The position numbers and the translations under genes were made by a program. Below the pieces are notes generated by a model. The model did no database searches. It was not told the origin of the DNA and worked only from the letters and a program-made list of their open reading frames with translations. DNA of 64,000 bases from Mucilaginibacter sp. dw_454 (lineage in GTDB: Bacteria > Bacteroidota > Bacteroidia > Sphingobacteriales > Sphingobacteriaceae): the NCBI RefSeq assembly GCF_018449775.1, contig NZ_JAAVVB010000006.1, positions 1 to 64,000 of the forward strand. Direction: 5' to 3'. Positions 55,093 through 64,000 of this stretch are shown one piece after another. Within the stretch, counting starts at the first letter, position 1. Every line of letters starts with the position of its first letter.

Positions 55093-55971
55093 TTATTGCC
55101 AAAAGCTGTAGTAATTGTACCATTGCTCGGGATACTTTTTTACTTTAATTTCCACGCTATCAACAAAATCTGTCATTATTTGCTGTGATAAATCATCCCG
55201 CTCCAAATCTGAATACTCTTTTATCTCGCTTGCGAAAAAATGATAATGAAAAGTGCTTTCTTTCATCCCGAATACAAATGAAACAGGCACTTTAAATCTG
55301 GATGCCAATGCAAACGGGCCCAATGGAAATTTTGCCTCTGCGCCTAAAATTTTTATGGTTACCGTTTTATTGCCTTCCATAAATCTATCAGCAGGCATGC
55401 ATACTAACTCATTGTTTGACAGTGCTTCATTTATTTTAAAAATGTGCGACATGTCATTTTTAATAACGATAAAGTTTGTAGGCTTTTTCCCGGTTACAGA
55501 TTCTATATATTCTTTAATATCCTGGTCTTCACCATCAAAAATCACAATGTTGATGCGGGCATCTATATCATTCAATAAATGAGTGGCTATTTCCCAATTT
55601 CCAATATGTGCGGTTAACAATAAGCCACCCTTTTGTAGGCTTGCAATTTGATGCAAATTCTCAATCCCATCAAGGTCAAAGGTAAATTTGTTAGGGATGC
55701 CGGACATTATTACAACCTTATCAATAAGGCTTTGCCCCAGTAAGTTGTAATTTTGATATGTTTTGTAAACAGCCTTTATTGCACCGTAGTTATGCCTTTT
55801 ATGAAAGTAATTAAAAATGACTTTGGTTGATTTGAAAGAAAATAGCAGGTAATATAAAGTGACAAAGCGTAATAGAAAATATGCAGGCCGAACGCCTCCT
55901 ATCTTTAAAACACTGACAAATATTTTATAACCTAAAGGCTTTCCTTTTGATTTACCTTGCCAGGCGGGCAT
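55093..55971 (-). CDS. LpxL/HtrB-type lysophospholipid acyltransferase
   Basis: This 292-aa protein carries HIGNWE (His122 to Glu127), the HxxxxD/E catalytic motif of LpxL-type acyltransferases. GIENLHQIASLQKGG lies before it and MPADRFMEGNKT after. There are hydrophobic N-terminal segments that fit membrane association. It may acylate a pigment or pigment-lipid in the inner membrane. Its stop is 3 bp before the hotdog gene and its ATG overlaps the ACP stop. Confidence 0.85.
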   Translation of the reverse strand: MPAWQGKSKGKPLGYKIFVSVLKIGGVRPAYFLLRFVTLYYLLFSFKSTKVIFNYFHKRHNYGAIKAVYKTYQNYNLLGQSLIDKVVIMSGIPNKFTFDLDGIENLHQIASLQKGGLLLTAHIGNWEIATHLLNDIDARINIVIFDGEDQDIKEYIESVTGKKPTNFIVIKNDMSHIFKINEALSNNELVCMPADRFMEGNKTVTIKILGAEAKFPLGPFALASRFKVPVSFVFGMKESTFHYHFFASEIKEYSDLERDDLSQQIMTDFVDSVEIKVKKYPEQWYNYYSFWQ

Positions 55972-56228
55972 TACGCAAGCTCTTTTACTTTACTGTTGGA
56001 TATTACATAGTTGTAAAAATCCTGGAAAGTCTCAATCCCTACAAAATCCTCTGGTTTTACTTTAAATGGAAAATTACTTTCAATAACCACCACAAGGTCT
56101 ATATAATCCAGGCTATCAAGGTCAAGCGTTTCTTTTAAATTAGCATCGGGCAGCATTTTGTCTGCGTCGATTTCAAACTCTTCTGCTAAAAAGGTATTTA
56201 TTTTTTCAATAATTTCTGCATTTTCCAT
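55971..56228 (-). CDS. Acyl carrier protein 2
   Basis: An ~85-aa acyl carrier protein with attachment Ser in DLDSLDYIDL, and an acidic sequence. I start at the ATG at 56228 (MENAEIIEKI); a GTG nine bases upstream is a weaker option. It overlaps the acyltransferase start by one base. With ACP1 it gives the cluster two carriers, one perhaps dedicated to the starter or the LpxL step. Confidence 0.88.
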   Translation of the reverse strand: MENAEIIEKINTFLAEEFEIDADKMLPDANLKETLDLDSLDYIDLVVVIESNFPFKVKPEDFVGIETFQDFYNYVISNSKVKELA

Positions 56229-56253
56229 ACACTGCACACACTTAAGGTAAGGT

Positions 56254-57474
56254 TTAAACCAAATTTTTAATTATTAGGGATGAATTTGTTCCTCCAAAGC
56301 CGAAGGAGTTAGACAAAAATACATTTATTTTTTTTTCAATTGAATATTTTGCAATATTCAACCTGGCCGAATCTTCATCAGGATTTTCAAAATTGATGTT
56401 TGGTGCAACAAACGAGTTTTGCATCATGAGCATTGAATAAACAATTTCGCTGGCGCCTGCCATCCAGCATTCATGCCCCGTCATTGATTTTGTTGAACTA
56501 ACCAAAGGGTTACTTGCGCCAAAAACTTCATAAATAGCTTTTGCCTCGCTGGCATCGCCGGCAGGGGTAGAGGTAGCGTGTGCGTTTATATAATCAACCT
56601 CTGAAGGGTTGATACCGGCGTCTTTTAATGCCATCGAAAGCGAACGAACCGGGCCTTCGACAGTTGGGTTAGATATGTGAGCGCCATTGGATGAAAACCC
56701 ATAACCAACAACTTCGCCCAATATTTTTGCGCCTCTTTTGGTTGCCGATTCAAGGCTTTCTAAAATAACAGTTGCTGCTCCGCCGCTGGGTATAAGTCCG
56801 TCTCTTCCCCGGTCAAAAGGCCGCGACGCTTTGGTTGGATCGGCCTCGTTAGTAGAAAAAGCAGATAAAGCATCGAAACTACCCATTGCATACCGGTTAA
56901 TTTCTTGTGCACCACCGCAAATAATGCAGTCCTGCAATCCGCTTTTTATAAATTGATATCCAACCCCAATTGAATGCGAGCCGCTTGCACAGGCAGCACT
57001 GATAGTAAAGTTAATGCCCTTTAACTTAAATATAGTAGCCAGGTTCATGGTTACGGTCGAGTTCATGGTTTGAAACACTGCTCCGGAACCAATCATCATC
57101 GTGTTCTTTTTTTCGCGAATAATATCAGTAGCGTCTATCACCGGTTTTGCCGAACTATCGTTTCCATACAAAATACCAACCTCGTGCTCATTAAGGTAGC
57201 CCTGGTCAATTCCGGCTTGTGCCAAAGCTTCGAGTGTAGCAACATAGGCAAATTCGCCTTGCTCGGGGAGCATAATGCGTGACCGCCTGTCTAAAAGCTC
57301 TTTTAAATTTGGCCTTTCAACAAAGCCGGTTAAGGCAGAACGGTAGCCAAACTCTTTACGTTCCTGATCAAGAATTATACCCGACAAGCCCTTGTAAAGT
57401 GAGTTGCTTACTTCATCAACGTTTTTACCTATGCATGAATATATACCTATGCCTGTAATTACAACCCTATTCAT
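56254..57474 (-). CDS. Beta-ketoacyl-ACP synthase 2 (starter or second KS)
   Basis: This 406-aa KS has the active Cys162 in ISAACASGSHS, His in NAHATSTPAGD, and His in SMTGHECWM. The second motif reads AHATST rather than HGTGT, a common KS variant. It is catalytically complete but distinct from the KS at 50773, so it may load or extend the aryl starter (ApeR-like). It lies 110 bp after the FabG gene. Confidence 0.88.
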   Translation of the reverse strand: MNRVVITGIGIYSCIGKNVDEVSNSLYKGLSGIILDQERKEFGYRSALTGFVERPNLKELLDRRSRIMLPEQGEFAYVATLEALAQAGIDQGYLNEHEVGILYGNDSSAKPVIDATDIIREKKNTMMIGSGAVFQTMNSTVTMNLATIFKLKGINFTISAACASGSHSIGVGYQFIKSGLQDCIICGGAQEINRYAMGSFDALSAFSTNEADPTKASRPFDRGRDGLIPSGGAATVILESLESATKRGAKILGEVVGYGFSSNGAHISNPTVEGPVRSLSMALKDAGINPSEVDYINAHATSTPAGDASEAKAIYEVFGASNPLVSSTKSMTGHECWMAGASEIVYSMLMMQNSFVAPNINFENPDEDSARLNIAKYSIEKKINVFLSNSFGFGGTNSSLIIKNLV

Positions 57475-57584
57475 GTTAAAGCACTCTTATTTATTGTCAA
57501 TGGTTTCGATTTATAAAGTACAAGGGGTATTAACGTCAAAAGATACTACTATTTAGTAAATAAATCTTAAAATTCGGGTTAAAT

Positions 57585-58313
57585 TTAAGAATACAAACCG
57601 CCGTTAATAGATAATACTTCGCCTGTAATGTAGGCTGCTTCGGCCGAGGCCAGGAAGCCTACGGCATGTGCCACTTCTTCGGGCGTACCAAACCGGTGTA
57701 CCGGGATCATGGCTTTTAATGATTTTTCGTCCAGCCCTTCGGTCATATCGGTTTTTATAAAACCCGGGGCAACCGCATTAACCGTTATGCCTCTGCGACC
57801 AACTTCTTGCGCCAATGCTTTGGTAGCGCCTATAACACCTGCTTTAGCAGCCGAATAATTAATTTGCCCCGGCAAGCCCTTTAAACCAGATAAAGAAACT
57901 ACGTTAACTATGCGGCCATATCTTCTTACCAGCATGTCATTTATAAGCAATCGGGTTACATAAAAAAAACCGTCAAGACTGGTTTTGATCACATTGTCCC
58001 ATTGCTCATCTTTCATCCACATCAGCAATACATCGTCTTTAACGCCTGCATTGTTTATTAGGATTTCAACGTATTTTTCGGTGTTTGCCTCTATCCAACC
58101 ATTTAAAACCTGTTGTATATCAACTTTATCGGCCACGTCAAATTTTAACAATTCGCCATCGCCGCCATCTTGTTTTATTTGAGCAAGGGTTTTGTCGGCT
58201 TCGCCTTGGTTAGACTTGTAGTTGATTAAAACGTAGTAACCCATCTGGGCCATTTTATAACAAATGGCCCTGCCAATCCCACGTGATCCACCTGTCACTA
58301 ATGCGCATTTCAT
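57585..58313 (-). CDS. fabG: 3-oxoacyl-ACP reductase (FabG-like)
   Basis: This 242-aa short-chain dehydrogenase has the NADPH-binding TGGSRGIG. The Ser-Tyr-Lys triad is seen in VVSLSGLKGLPGQINYSAAKAG, and APGFIKTDM follows. It reduces the 3-keto group of ACP-bound intermediates. It is the first gene of the minus-strand pigment operon, divergent from the GT2 gene at 58538. Many FabG paralogues exist in such genomes; assignment to the pigment pathway rests on position. Confidence 0.9.
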   Translation of the reverse strand: MKCALVTGGSRGIGRAICYKMAQMGYYVLINYKSNQGEADKTLAQIKQDGGDGELLKFDVADKVDIQQVLNGWIEANTEKYVEILINNAGVKDDVLLMWMKDEQWDNVIKTSLDGFFYVTRLLINDMLVRRYGRIVNVVSLSGLKGLPGQINYSAAKAGVIGATKALAQEVGRRGITVNAVAPGFIKTDMTEGLDEKSLKAMIPVHRFGTPEEVAHAVGFLASAEAAYITGEVLSINGGLYS

Positions 58314-58488
58314 GTTGCTGGTATTTAAAAAGAAGTATTATTTAAAGCTTGTGATTAATTGAAAAGGTTTAATTGATGACCGGGGTTTGTTACCAATAGA
58401 TTGAACTTTTTTGATGCTAAAATAGATAAATATTTTAATGCAGACGACTAATATTTGCAAACAATGCTATATAAAAGAGAAACTTAAT

Positions 58489-58496
58489 TAAATTTG
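58489..58496 (+). promoter_or_regulatory. Possible -7 element in the divergent pigment promoter region
   Basis: TAAATTTG fits the TAnnTTTG consensus 42 bp upstream of the GT2 start, inside the 224-bp divergent region. No clear TTTG at the expected -33 position was found, so the call is weak. No FabG promoter could be named. Confidence 0.3.
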
Positions 58497-58537
58497 TTGG
58501 ACAAAACTAAACAGCCCGTCACAGATCATTTAATCGA

Positions 58538-59734
58538 ATGAACGACTTAGCAATTATTAATGAAAAGTTTGCCGGATTAAAGGTTTGTGTTATAATACCC
58601 ACCTATAATAATGCGGGCACACTTGCCACAATTATTAACAACGTAGCCGCTTATACCAAAAATATTATCGTTGTAAATGATGGATCGACTGATGGTACTG
58701 CGCAAATTATAGGCACATTTCCATTTTTGCAGGTGGTTAGTTACCCGGACAATGTGGGTAAAGGCTGGGCCCTGCGTAAAGCATTTAAACATGCGGTATC
58801 GTTAGGTTATGATTATGCAATAACCATCGACTCGGACGGGCAGCATTTTGCAACCGATTTGCCGTCATTTATCAATAAACTGGATACATCGCCCAATGCT
58901 ATTATTGTGGGATCGCGCAATATGGACCAGGCCACCATACCCGGTAAAAGCAGCTTCGGGCATAAGTTCTCTAACTTTTGGTTTAAGGTTGAAACGGGTA
59001 TTAATTGCCCGGACACGCAATCGGGTTTTCGCCTATACCCTTTGCAGCTGTTAAAAGATATCAAATTTATAACCTGGAAATACGAGTTTGAAATTGAGGT
59101 ACTGGTACGGGCTGCCTGGAAAGGTATTGCGTTGGATGCTGTGCCGGTTACCGTTCATTACGAACCGAAAGAAACACGAATTTCGCATTTCAGGCCTTTT
59201 CAGGATTTTAGCCGTGTAAGCGTTTTAAATACTTTCCTGGTTATCATTGCCTTTGCTTATATCAAACCACGGGATTTTTTCAGGGCAATGTTTGGAAAAA
59301 AAAAAGCCCGGCAAGCACTGATTGAACAGATACTTGATTTTGATCAGTCAGATCAGCTTAAGGCTGCGGCAATAGGTGTTGGTGTTTTTTCGGGCATACT
59401 GCCGGTATGGGGTTTCCAGGTATTTGTTGCGCTGTTTATTGCACTAATATTTAAGCTTAACAAAGCATTGGTTATTATAGCTTCAAACATCAGCATACCC
59501 CCAATGATACCTTTGATTGTATTTCTGAGCTATAAAACAGGCGGATACTGGGTTAGCAGTAAAGGTGCCGACATAACTTTTAGCAGCCACCTGTCTGTAA
59601 AGGCGATAAGCCAGCATTTAGAACAATACATTTACGGCAGCATAACGCTGGCTATTATAGCAGGTTTAGCGGCCACATTATTAGCGTTTGTGTTGCTTAA
59701 GCTATTTAAACGGAAAGCAGTTTCGGCTTTTTAG
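58538..59734 (+). CDS. GT2 glycosyltransferase fused to DUF2062 membrane domain
   Basis: This 398-aa protein has two parts. Residues about 10-235 are a GT-A fold family-2 glycosyltransferase, with VIIPTYNNAGTL, VVNDGSTDGT, and the DxD-like TIDSDGQH; it resembles dolichyl-phosphate mannose synthase-type enzymes. Residues about 270-390 are a DUF2062 membrane domain (GVFSGILPVWGFQVF and two further helices). It probably glycosylates a lipid or the pigment at the inner membrane. It starts the plus-strand half of the pigment cluster, 16 bp before the fusion exporter gene. Confidence 0.85.
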   Translation: MNDLAIINEKFAGLKVCVIIPTYNNAGTLATIINNVAAYTKNIIVVNDGSTDGTAQIIGTFPFLQVVSYPDNVGKGWALRKAFKHAVSLGYDYAITIDSDGQHFATDLPSFINKLDTSPNAIIVGSRNMDQATIPGKSSFGHKFSNFWFKVETGINCPDTQSGFRLYPLQLLKDIKFITWKYEFEIEVLVRAAWKGIALDAVPVTVHYEPKETRISHFRPFQDFSRVSVLNTFLVIIAFAYIKPRDFFRAMFGKKKARQALIEQILDFDQSDQLKAAAIGVGVFSGILPVWGFQVFVALFIALIFKLNKALVIIASNISIPPMIPLIVFLSYKTGGYWVSSKGADITFSSHLSVKAISQHLEQYIYGSITLAIIAGLAATLLAFVLLKLFKRKAVSAF

Positions 59735-59750
59735 CCTCCGGCATTATCAC

Positions 59751-62700
59751 ATGGAAAAATTACTTCTTGACATTTATAGTTACTTTTCAAAAAAGCGCCT
59801 CGCGTTTTATATAGTTTTTGCTGCCTCGTTTTTATTTATCGGCTACTTTGCCCTACAGGTAAAATTTGAGGAAGATATTTCCAAGATCATCCCGAAAGAC
59901 AAAAGGATTGAGAAGCTTAACGAGATCTTTCAAAACTCGAAGTTTATTGATAAGCTGGTGATCATGGTATCGTTAAAAGATACTACCGCCCAAAAGCCCG
60001 ACAGCCTGGTAACGTATGCCGATGCCTTTGGCGCTACGGTACAGCAAAAGCTGGCTCCATATATTAAAAAAGTAAACTTTAAGGTTGACGATGATATTGC
60101 TTTACAGCTGTTTGGCACCATCAGCGAGCGCCTGCCTATTTATTTAAACCGTAAAGATTACTTAACTATTGATACCCTTATAACGCCCGCAAAGGTTAAA
60201 GAAACGCTGCAATCAGACATCAAGATCCTCACCTCGCCGGCCGGTATTGCGCTTAAAAAAGTTATTGTGAATGACCCGGTGGGGCTATCGTTTATCGGGC
60301 TAAAGAAACTACAGCAATTACAATACGACAAAAATTTTGAACTGTATGATGATTATGTAATTACCAGGGATCATAAAACACTGCTGCTGTTTATCACGCC
60401 GGTATATCCGCCCAATAATACCGGTAAAAATGCCGTGTTTTTGAAGGGGCTTGACAGTGTATTTACCAGTTTAAACGATGGTAGTTTTAAAGGCATAAAC
60501 GCTTCCTATTTCGGTGCTGTGGCAGGGTTTGCAGGTAATGCTGCCCAGCTAAGGCAAGACACCAACCTAACGCTCACCATTACCGTAGTTGTGTTGGTGT
60601 TATTTTTGGGATTATATTTCCGCAATAAAAGCGCCCCGTTTATCATATTAATTCCAGTTTTATTTGGTGCGTTGTTTTCGCTAACCATTATTTATTTTGT
60701 TAAAGGCAGCCTGTCGGTTATTGCTTTGGGTACCGGCTCTGTAGTGTTGGGGATAGCCATCAATTACTCGCTGCATGTTTTTAACCATTACCGGCACACC
60801 AAAAGTGTTGAACAAGTTATCAAAGACCTGATGCTGCCATTAACCATAGGCAGCTTCACTACCATTGGCGGGTTTTTATGCCTGGAGTTTGTGCAGTCTG
60901 AAATGCTGAAGGATTTGGGTCTGTTTGCCGCCTTTAGCTTAATTGGTGCCTCGTTTTGTTCGCTGGTTTTTTTGCCGCAGTTTATTACCACTAAAAAGGA
61001 ACAAAAGCACCATCAAATCATACAGTTTTCATGGATAGATAAATTAGCGTCGTACAACCCCGAGTATAATAAATTTATAGTTACCGGCATTGTTCTGTTA
61101 ACCATAGTTTTTACCTACACAGCCAACTATGTAAAGTTTGAATTTGACCTGACGGGCATGAATTACATGTCGCCCAAAATAAAACAAGCCGAAACTAAGC
61201 TTAACCGCATCAATAAATTCTCCTTACAATCTGTTTACCTGGTTACCGAGGGCAAAACGCTGGATGAAGCATTGATCAATAATGAAAAACTATCCGACGA
61301 GATTGAAACGCTTAAACAGAAAAATATCGTCATCAAATACTCCGGTGTGTCGTCGCTCATTATTTCAGACTCCTTACAAAAAGAAAGAATAGAACGCTGG
61401 AACAACTACTGGACGCCCGAAAAGAAACAGCAACTGTTGGCAACGTTACAGCAGCAGGGCGCAGCCATGAGTTTTAAGCCCTCGGCATTTGATAAATTTG
61501 AAACACTGCTTAATAAGCAATATGATATTGGCGGCAAGCAGAACCTGGCCGAAATAAGAAAGAGCTTTCTTGACGATTTTATTAATGAAAAACCCGGCCA
61601 TTCAACAGTAGTTACGCTGGTACAAACGTCGCCACAAAATAAACAAGCCGTTTATGATGCGTTTAAAGACAACCCTAATGTAACCGTAGTTGATAAACAA
61701 TACCTCACCAATAAACTGGTAGTCATTATCAATTCAGACTTTACAAAAATTGCCGTAATGTCGTCGTTATTGGTGCTGATTGTACTGTGGTTAACTTATG
61801 GCCGGATAGAGTTAACGCTGGTATCTTTTATCCCCATGTTTATTTCGTGGATCTGGATACTGGGTATCATGGGGATATGTGGTATTGGATTTAATATTGT
61901 AAACATTATTATATCGGCGCTTATTTTTGGTTTGGGCGATGACTACAGCCTCTATATCATGGACGGCTTGCTGCAAGAGTATGAAACCGGTAAAAAAGTA
62001 CTGTCATCCTACAAAACCTCTATTTTCCTGTCGGCTATTACTACTATTGTTGGTTTGGGCGTGCTGGTGTTTGCCAAACATCCGGCTTTAAAGTCCATCG
62101 CATTTATCTCTATAATCGGGATAAGTTGTGTGGTATTAATGTCGCAAATTTTAATACCCTTTTTGTTTAACATACTGGTAAAAAACCGGGTTGAGAAAAA
62201 ACGGTTCCCATGGACATTCAGCGGATTTGTAGTCAGCATTTTTGCGTTCTGTTATTTTGTTACGGGCTGCATTATTTTAACCATACTGGGTTTCTTGTTT
62301 AAGCTAAATCCGTTTAACAAAGAAAAAGGGAAACTGGTTTACCATTTTATACTGTCAAAGTTTACCTGGTCTATGATGTATATCATGGTTAATGTTAAAA
62401 AGGAAATCATTAACCCGCAGTATGCAGATTTTTCGAAACCGGCAGTAATTATCAGCAATCATCAATCCTTTTTAGATATTTTGTCGATGGTGATGCTGCA
62501 TCCTAAACTTATTTTATTGACTAATAATTGGGTTTGGAATTCGCCGGTATTTGGCGCCGTTGCACGTATGGCCGATTTTTACCCGGTAGCACAGGGCGCC
62601 GAGAATAGTTTAGCGTTATTAGCCGACAGGGTTAAACATGGCTATTCTGTAGTGGTTTTCCCGGAAGGTACACGGTCTGTAGAAGGTGATATTAAACGCT

Positions 62701-63497
62701 TTCATAAAGGCGCCTTTTACCTGGCAGAACAGCTGAATATTGATATTTTACCTATAGTGATACATGGAACCGGTTATACTATGACCAAGGGCGATTTCTT
62801 ATTGAAGAACGGAACCATATCTATTAAATACCTGCCAAGAATCAAGCAAGATGACACCCGGTTTGGGACCGGCTTTGCTGAAAGGACAAAATTGATAAGC
62901 CGTTATTTTAAAGCAGAATATGCGCAACTGAGTATTGATACCGAGCAGCCTGCTTATTATAAAGAGCAATTGATATATAATTACCTTTATAAAGGCCCCT
63001 TGCTGGAATGGCGCTTAAAACTTAAACTACGGAGAGAGAGAAACTACCAGCTTTTTCATGACTTGCTGCCGCGCGAGGGTAAAATGCTTGATGTAGGCTG
63101 CGGCTATGGATTTAGCACTTACCTGTTGCATTTTGCAGCAAAAGACAGGCAATTTATTGGTATTGACCGTAACGAGGACAAAATTGAAGCGGCCGGCAAC
63201 TGTTTTAGTAAGGATAGCGAAATAAACTTTATTTTTGCCGATGCACTGGAGTTTGCGTTTGAAACCTATGATGCTATAATTCTGGCAGATGTATTACGAA
63301 ATATGCAGCTGGCCGATCAGCAAGCATTAATTGAAAAGTGTATGCGTAGCCTAAACCCCGGGGCAACGATCATTATTAAAATAAACAATGGCTCAAGCCT
63401 GCCGGTGAAATCCATTGCGGCAACTAATAATATGGAGTGTGTGGCGATTGAGCAAAATATATACCCGGGCAACCAGGTGTTTATAATAAAACAATAA
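59751..63497 (+). CDS. MMPL exporter fused to PlsC acyltransferase and SAM methyltransferase
   Basis: A 1248-aa triple fusion. I start at the ATG at 59751 (MEKLLLDIYS), not at 59688. Residues 1-~830 are an RND/MMPL-type lipid exporter with two sets of membrane helices and periplasmic loops. Residues ~890-1070 are a PlsC-type acyltransferase, with NHxxxxD (NHQSFLD near 902) and FPEGTRS near 970. Residues ~1095-1248 are a class I methyltransferase with motif I LDVGCGYG near 1112. Linking export, acylation and methylation in one chain suggests coordinated lipid/pigment handling. The gene ends 11 bp before the oxidoreductase. Confidence 0.87.
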   Translation: MEKLLLDIYSYFSKKRLAFYIVFAASFLFIGYFALQVKFEEDISKIIPKDKRIEKLNEIFQNSKFIDKLVIMVSLKDTTAQKPDSLVTYADAFGATVQQKLAPYIKKVNFKVDDDIALQLFGTISERLPIYLNRKDYLTIDTLITPAKVKETLQSDIKILTSPAGIALKKVIVNDPVGLSFIGLKKLQQLQYDKNFELYDDYVITRDHKTLLLFITPVYPPNNTGKNAVFLKGLDSVFTSLNDGSFKGINASYFGAVAGFAGNAAQLRQDTNLTLTITVVVLVLFLGLYFRNKSAPFIILIPVLFGALFSLTIIYFVKGSLSVIALGTGSVVLGIAINYSLHVFNHYRHTKSVEQVIKDLMLPLTIGSFTTIGGFLCLEFVQSEMLKDLGLFAAFSLIGASFCSLVFLPQFITTKKEQKHHQIIQFSWIDKLASYNPEYNKFIVTGIVLLTIVFTYTANYVKFEFDLTGMNYMSPKIKQAETKLNRINKFSLQSVYLVTEGKTLDEALINNEKLSDEIETLKQKNIVIKYSGVSSLIISDSLQKERIERWNNYWTPEKKQQLLATLQQQGAAMSFKPSAFDKFETLLNKQYDIGGKQNLAEIRKSFLDDFINEKPGHSTVVTLVQTSPQNKQAVYDAFKDNPNVTVVDKQYLTNKLVVIINSDFTKIAVMSSLLVLIVLWLTYGRIELTLVSFIPMFISWIWILGIMGICGIGFNIVNIIISALIFGLGDDYSLYIMDGLLQEYETGKKVLSSYKTSIFLSAITTIVGLGVLVFAKHPALKSIAFISIIGISCVVLMSQILIPFLFNILVKNRVEKKRFPWTFSGFVVSIFAFCYFVTGCIILTILGFLFKLNPFNKEKGKLVYHFILSKFTWSMMYIMVNVKKEIINPQYADFSKPAVIISNHQSFLDILSMVMLHPKLILLTNNWVWNSPVFGAVARMADFYPVAQGAENSLALLADRVKHGYSVVVFPEGTRSVEGDIKRFHKGAFYLAEQLNIDILPIVIHGTGYTMTKGDFLLKNGTISIKYLPRIKQDDTRFGTGFAERTKLISRYFKAEYAQLSIDTEQPAYYKEQLIYNYLYKGPLLEWRLKLKLRRERNYQLFHDLLPREGKMLDVGCGYGFSTYLLHFAAKDRQFIGIDRNEDKIEAAGNCFSKDSEINFIFADALEFAFETYDAIILADVLRNMQLADQQALIEKCMRSLNPGATIIIKINNGSSLPVKSIAATNNMECVAIEQNIYPGNQVFIIKQ

Positions 63498-63508
63498 GGA
63501 CTAAATTA

Positions 63509-64000
63509 ATGGAAGATATTGATATCCTGGTAATAGGTAGTGGTATGGGCGGGCTGGTATGTGCTGATATTTTAAGCCGGGAGGGTTATAAAGTTTGCGT
63601 GCTCGAAAAAAACCAGCAAATAGGCGGATCGCTGCAAACCTATGTGCGCGATAAGGTGATCTTTGACTCGGGCGTGCATTACCTTGGTGGCCTGTCTAAA
63701 GGGCAAAACCTTTATCAAATATTTAAATACCTGGATATTGTTGATAAGCTTAAACTACAGCAACAGGATCTGGATGCGTTTGATAAAATATTGATCGAGG
63801 GTGATGATACCGAGTATGCGTTTGCACAAGGCTATGAGAACTTTATCGAGAAACTATTGGTTCATTTTCCTGACGAAGAAGAGAACTTACGTACCTATTG
63901 CGATAAAATAAAAGAGGTTTGCAGTAAATTTCCCTTATACAATTTACGGTCGACCGACAGTTTTAACGAAAAATCTTCGATTTTGGAGATTGATACCAAA
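63509..64000 (+). CDS. FAD-dependent oxidoreductase (phytoene-desaturase/CrtI-like), partial
   Basis: The open frame starts at the ATG at 63509 and runs off the window end, giving 164 codons. It begins with DILVIGSGMGGLVCADILSR, an FAD/NAD-binding Rossmann motif. EKNQQIGGS and FDSGVHYLGG follow, as in CrtI/retinol-saturase-type desaturases. It may reduce or desaturate the polyene or a lipid. The C-terminus and the substrate are not visible. Confidence 0.82.
   Translation, partial: MEDIDILVIGSGMGGLVCADILSREGYKVCVLEKNQQIGGSLQTYVRDKVIFDSGVHYLGGLSKGQNLYQIFKYLDIVDKLKLQQQDLDAFDKILIEGDDTEYAFAQGYENFIEKLLVHFPDEEENLRTYCDKIKEVCSKFPLYNLRSTDSFNEKSSILEIDTK

Overview
The window looks like a chromosome segment of a Bacteroidota species, most likely Sphingobacteriaceae (Mucilaginibacter/Pedobacter-like). 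The support is several lineage hallmarks: SusC/SusD, an ECF sigma/FecR pair, BT_3987-like lipoproteins, tandem MacB/FtsX permeases ending in 'LRSE', a CotH lipoprotein and a flexirubin/aryl-polyene type pigment cluster. No rRNA, tRNA, CRISPR, prophage or transposase was seen.

Layout. (1) 1-4730: three co-directional secreted lipoproteins (alkaline-phosphatase-fold plus LamG-like; DUF1735-like plus CBM6-like; PKD plus F5/8C), apparently the tail of a SusC/SusD locus that starts upstream. They end in a good terminator and are followed by a CotH-kinase lipoprotein (5236-6816). (2) 6844-30956: a large minus-strand export operon. In transcription order it holds a membrane-fusion protein, an ATPase, seven tandem ~800-residue double-length MacB/FtsX permeases, a second ATPase and a TolC-type channel. 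It is divergent from a sigma54-type response regulator and its histidine kinase. Near-identical regulatory blocks sit in front of the first gene and in front of the second ATPase, with matching spacing to a TGGYACG element, so the two-component system probably drives both ends of the array. (3) 30957-33489: a type-B carboxylesterase flanked by intergenic inverted repeats of a dispersed kind. (4) 33490-46769: a DinB protein, then a minus-strand amino-sugar locus: SGNH hydrolase, ECF sigma, FecR anti-sigma, SusC with an STN domain, SusD, a NagB/PIG-L fusion and a GH20 hexosaminidase. This fits uptake and breakdown of a GlcNAc-containing glycan. (5) 46838-47200: a VOC protein. (6) 47347-64000: an aryl-polyene/flexirubin-type cluster. 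The minus arm has FabG, KS, two ACPs, an LpxL-like acyltransferase, two hotdog dehydratases, a thioesterase, a flavin halogenase-like enzyme, a KS/chain-length-factor pair, a NodB deacetylase, LolA and a lipoprotein. The plus arm has a GT2-DUF2062 protein, a giant MMPL-PlsC-methyltransferase fusion and an FAD oxidoreductase cut by the window end.

How the parts work together. In the pigment cluster, ACP-bound polyene is made by KS/CLF, the reductase and a dehydratase pair whose active-site residues look split between two proteins. It may be halogenated, attached to a lipid by acyltransferases, and moved to the outer membrane by the MMPL/LolA/lipoprotein set. The least described system here is the seven-permease array with its two matched promoter modules and a divergent regulator. 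Its substrate cannot be read from the sequence.
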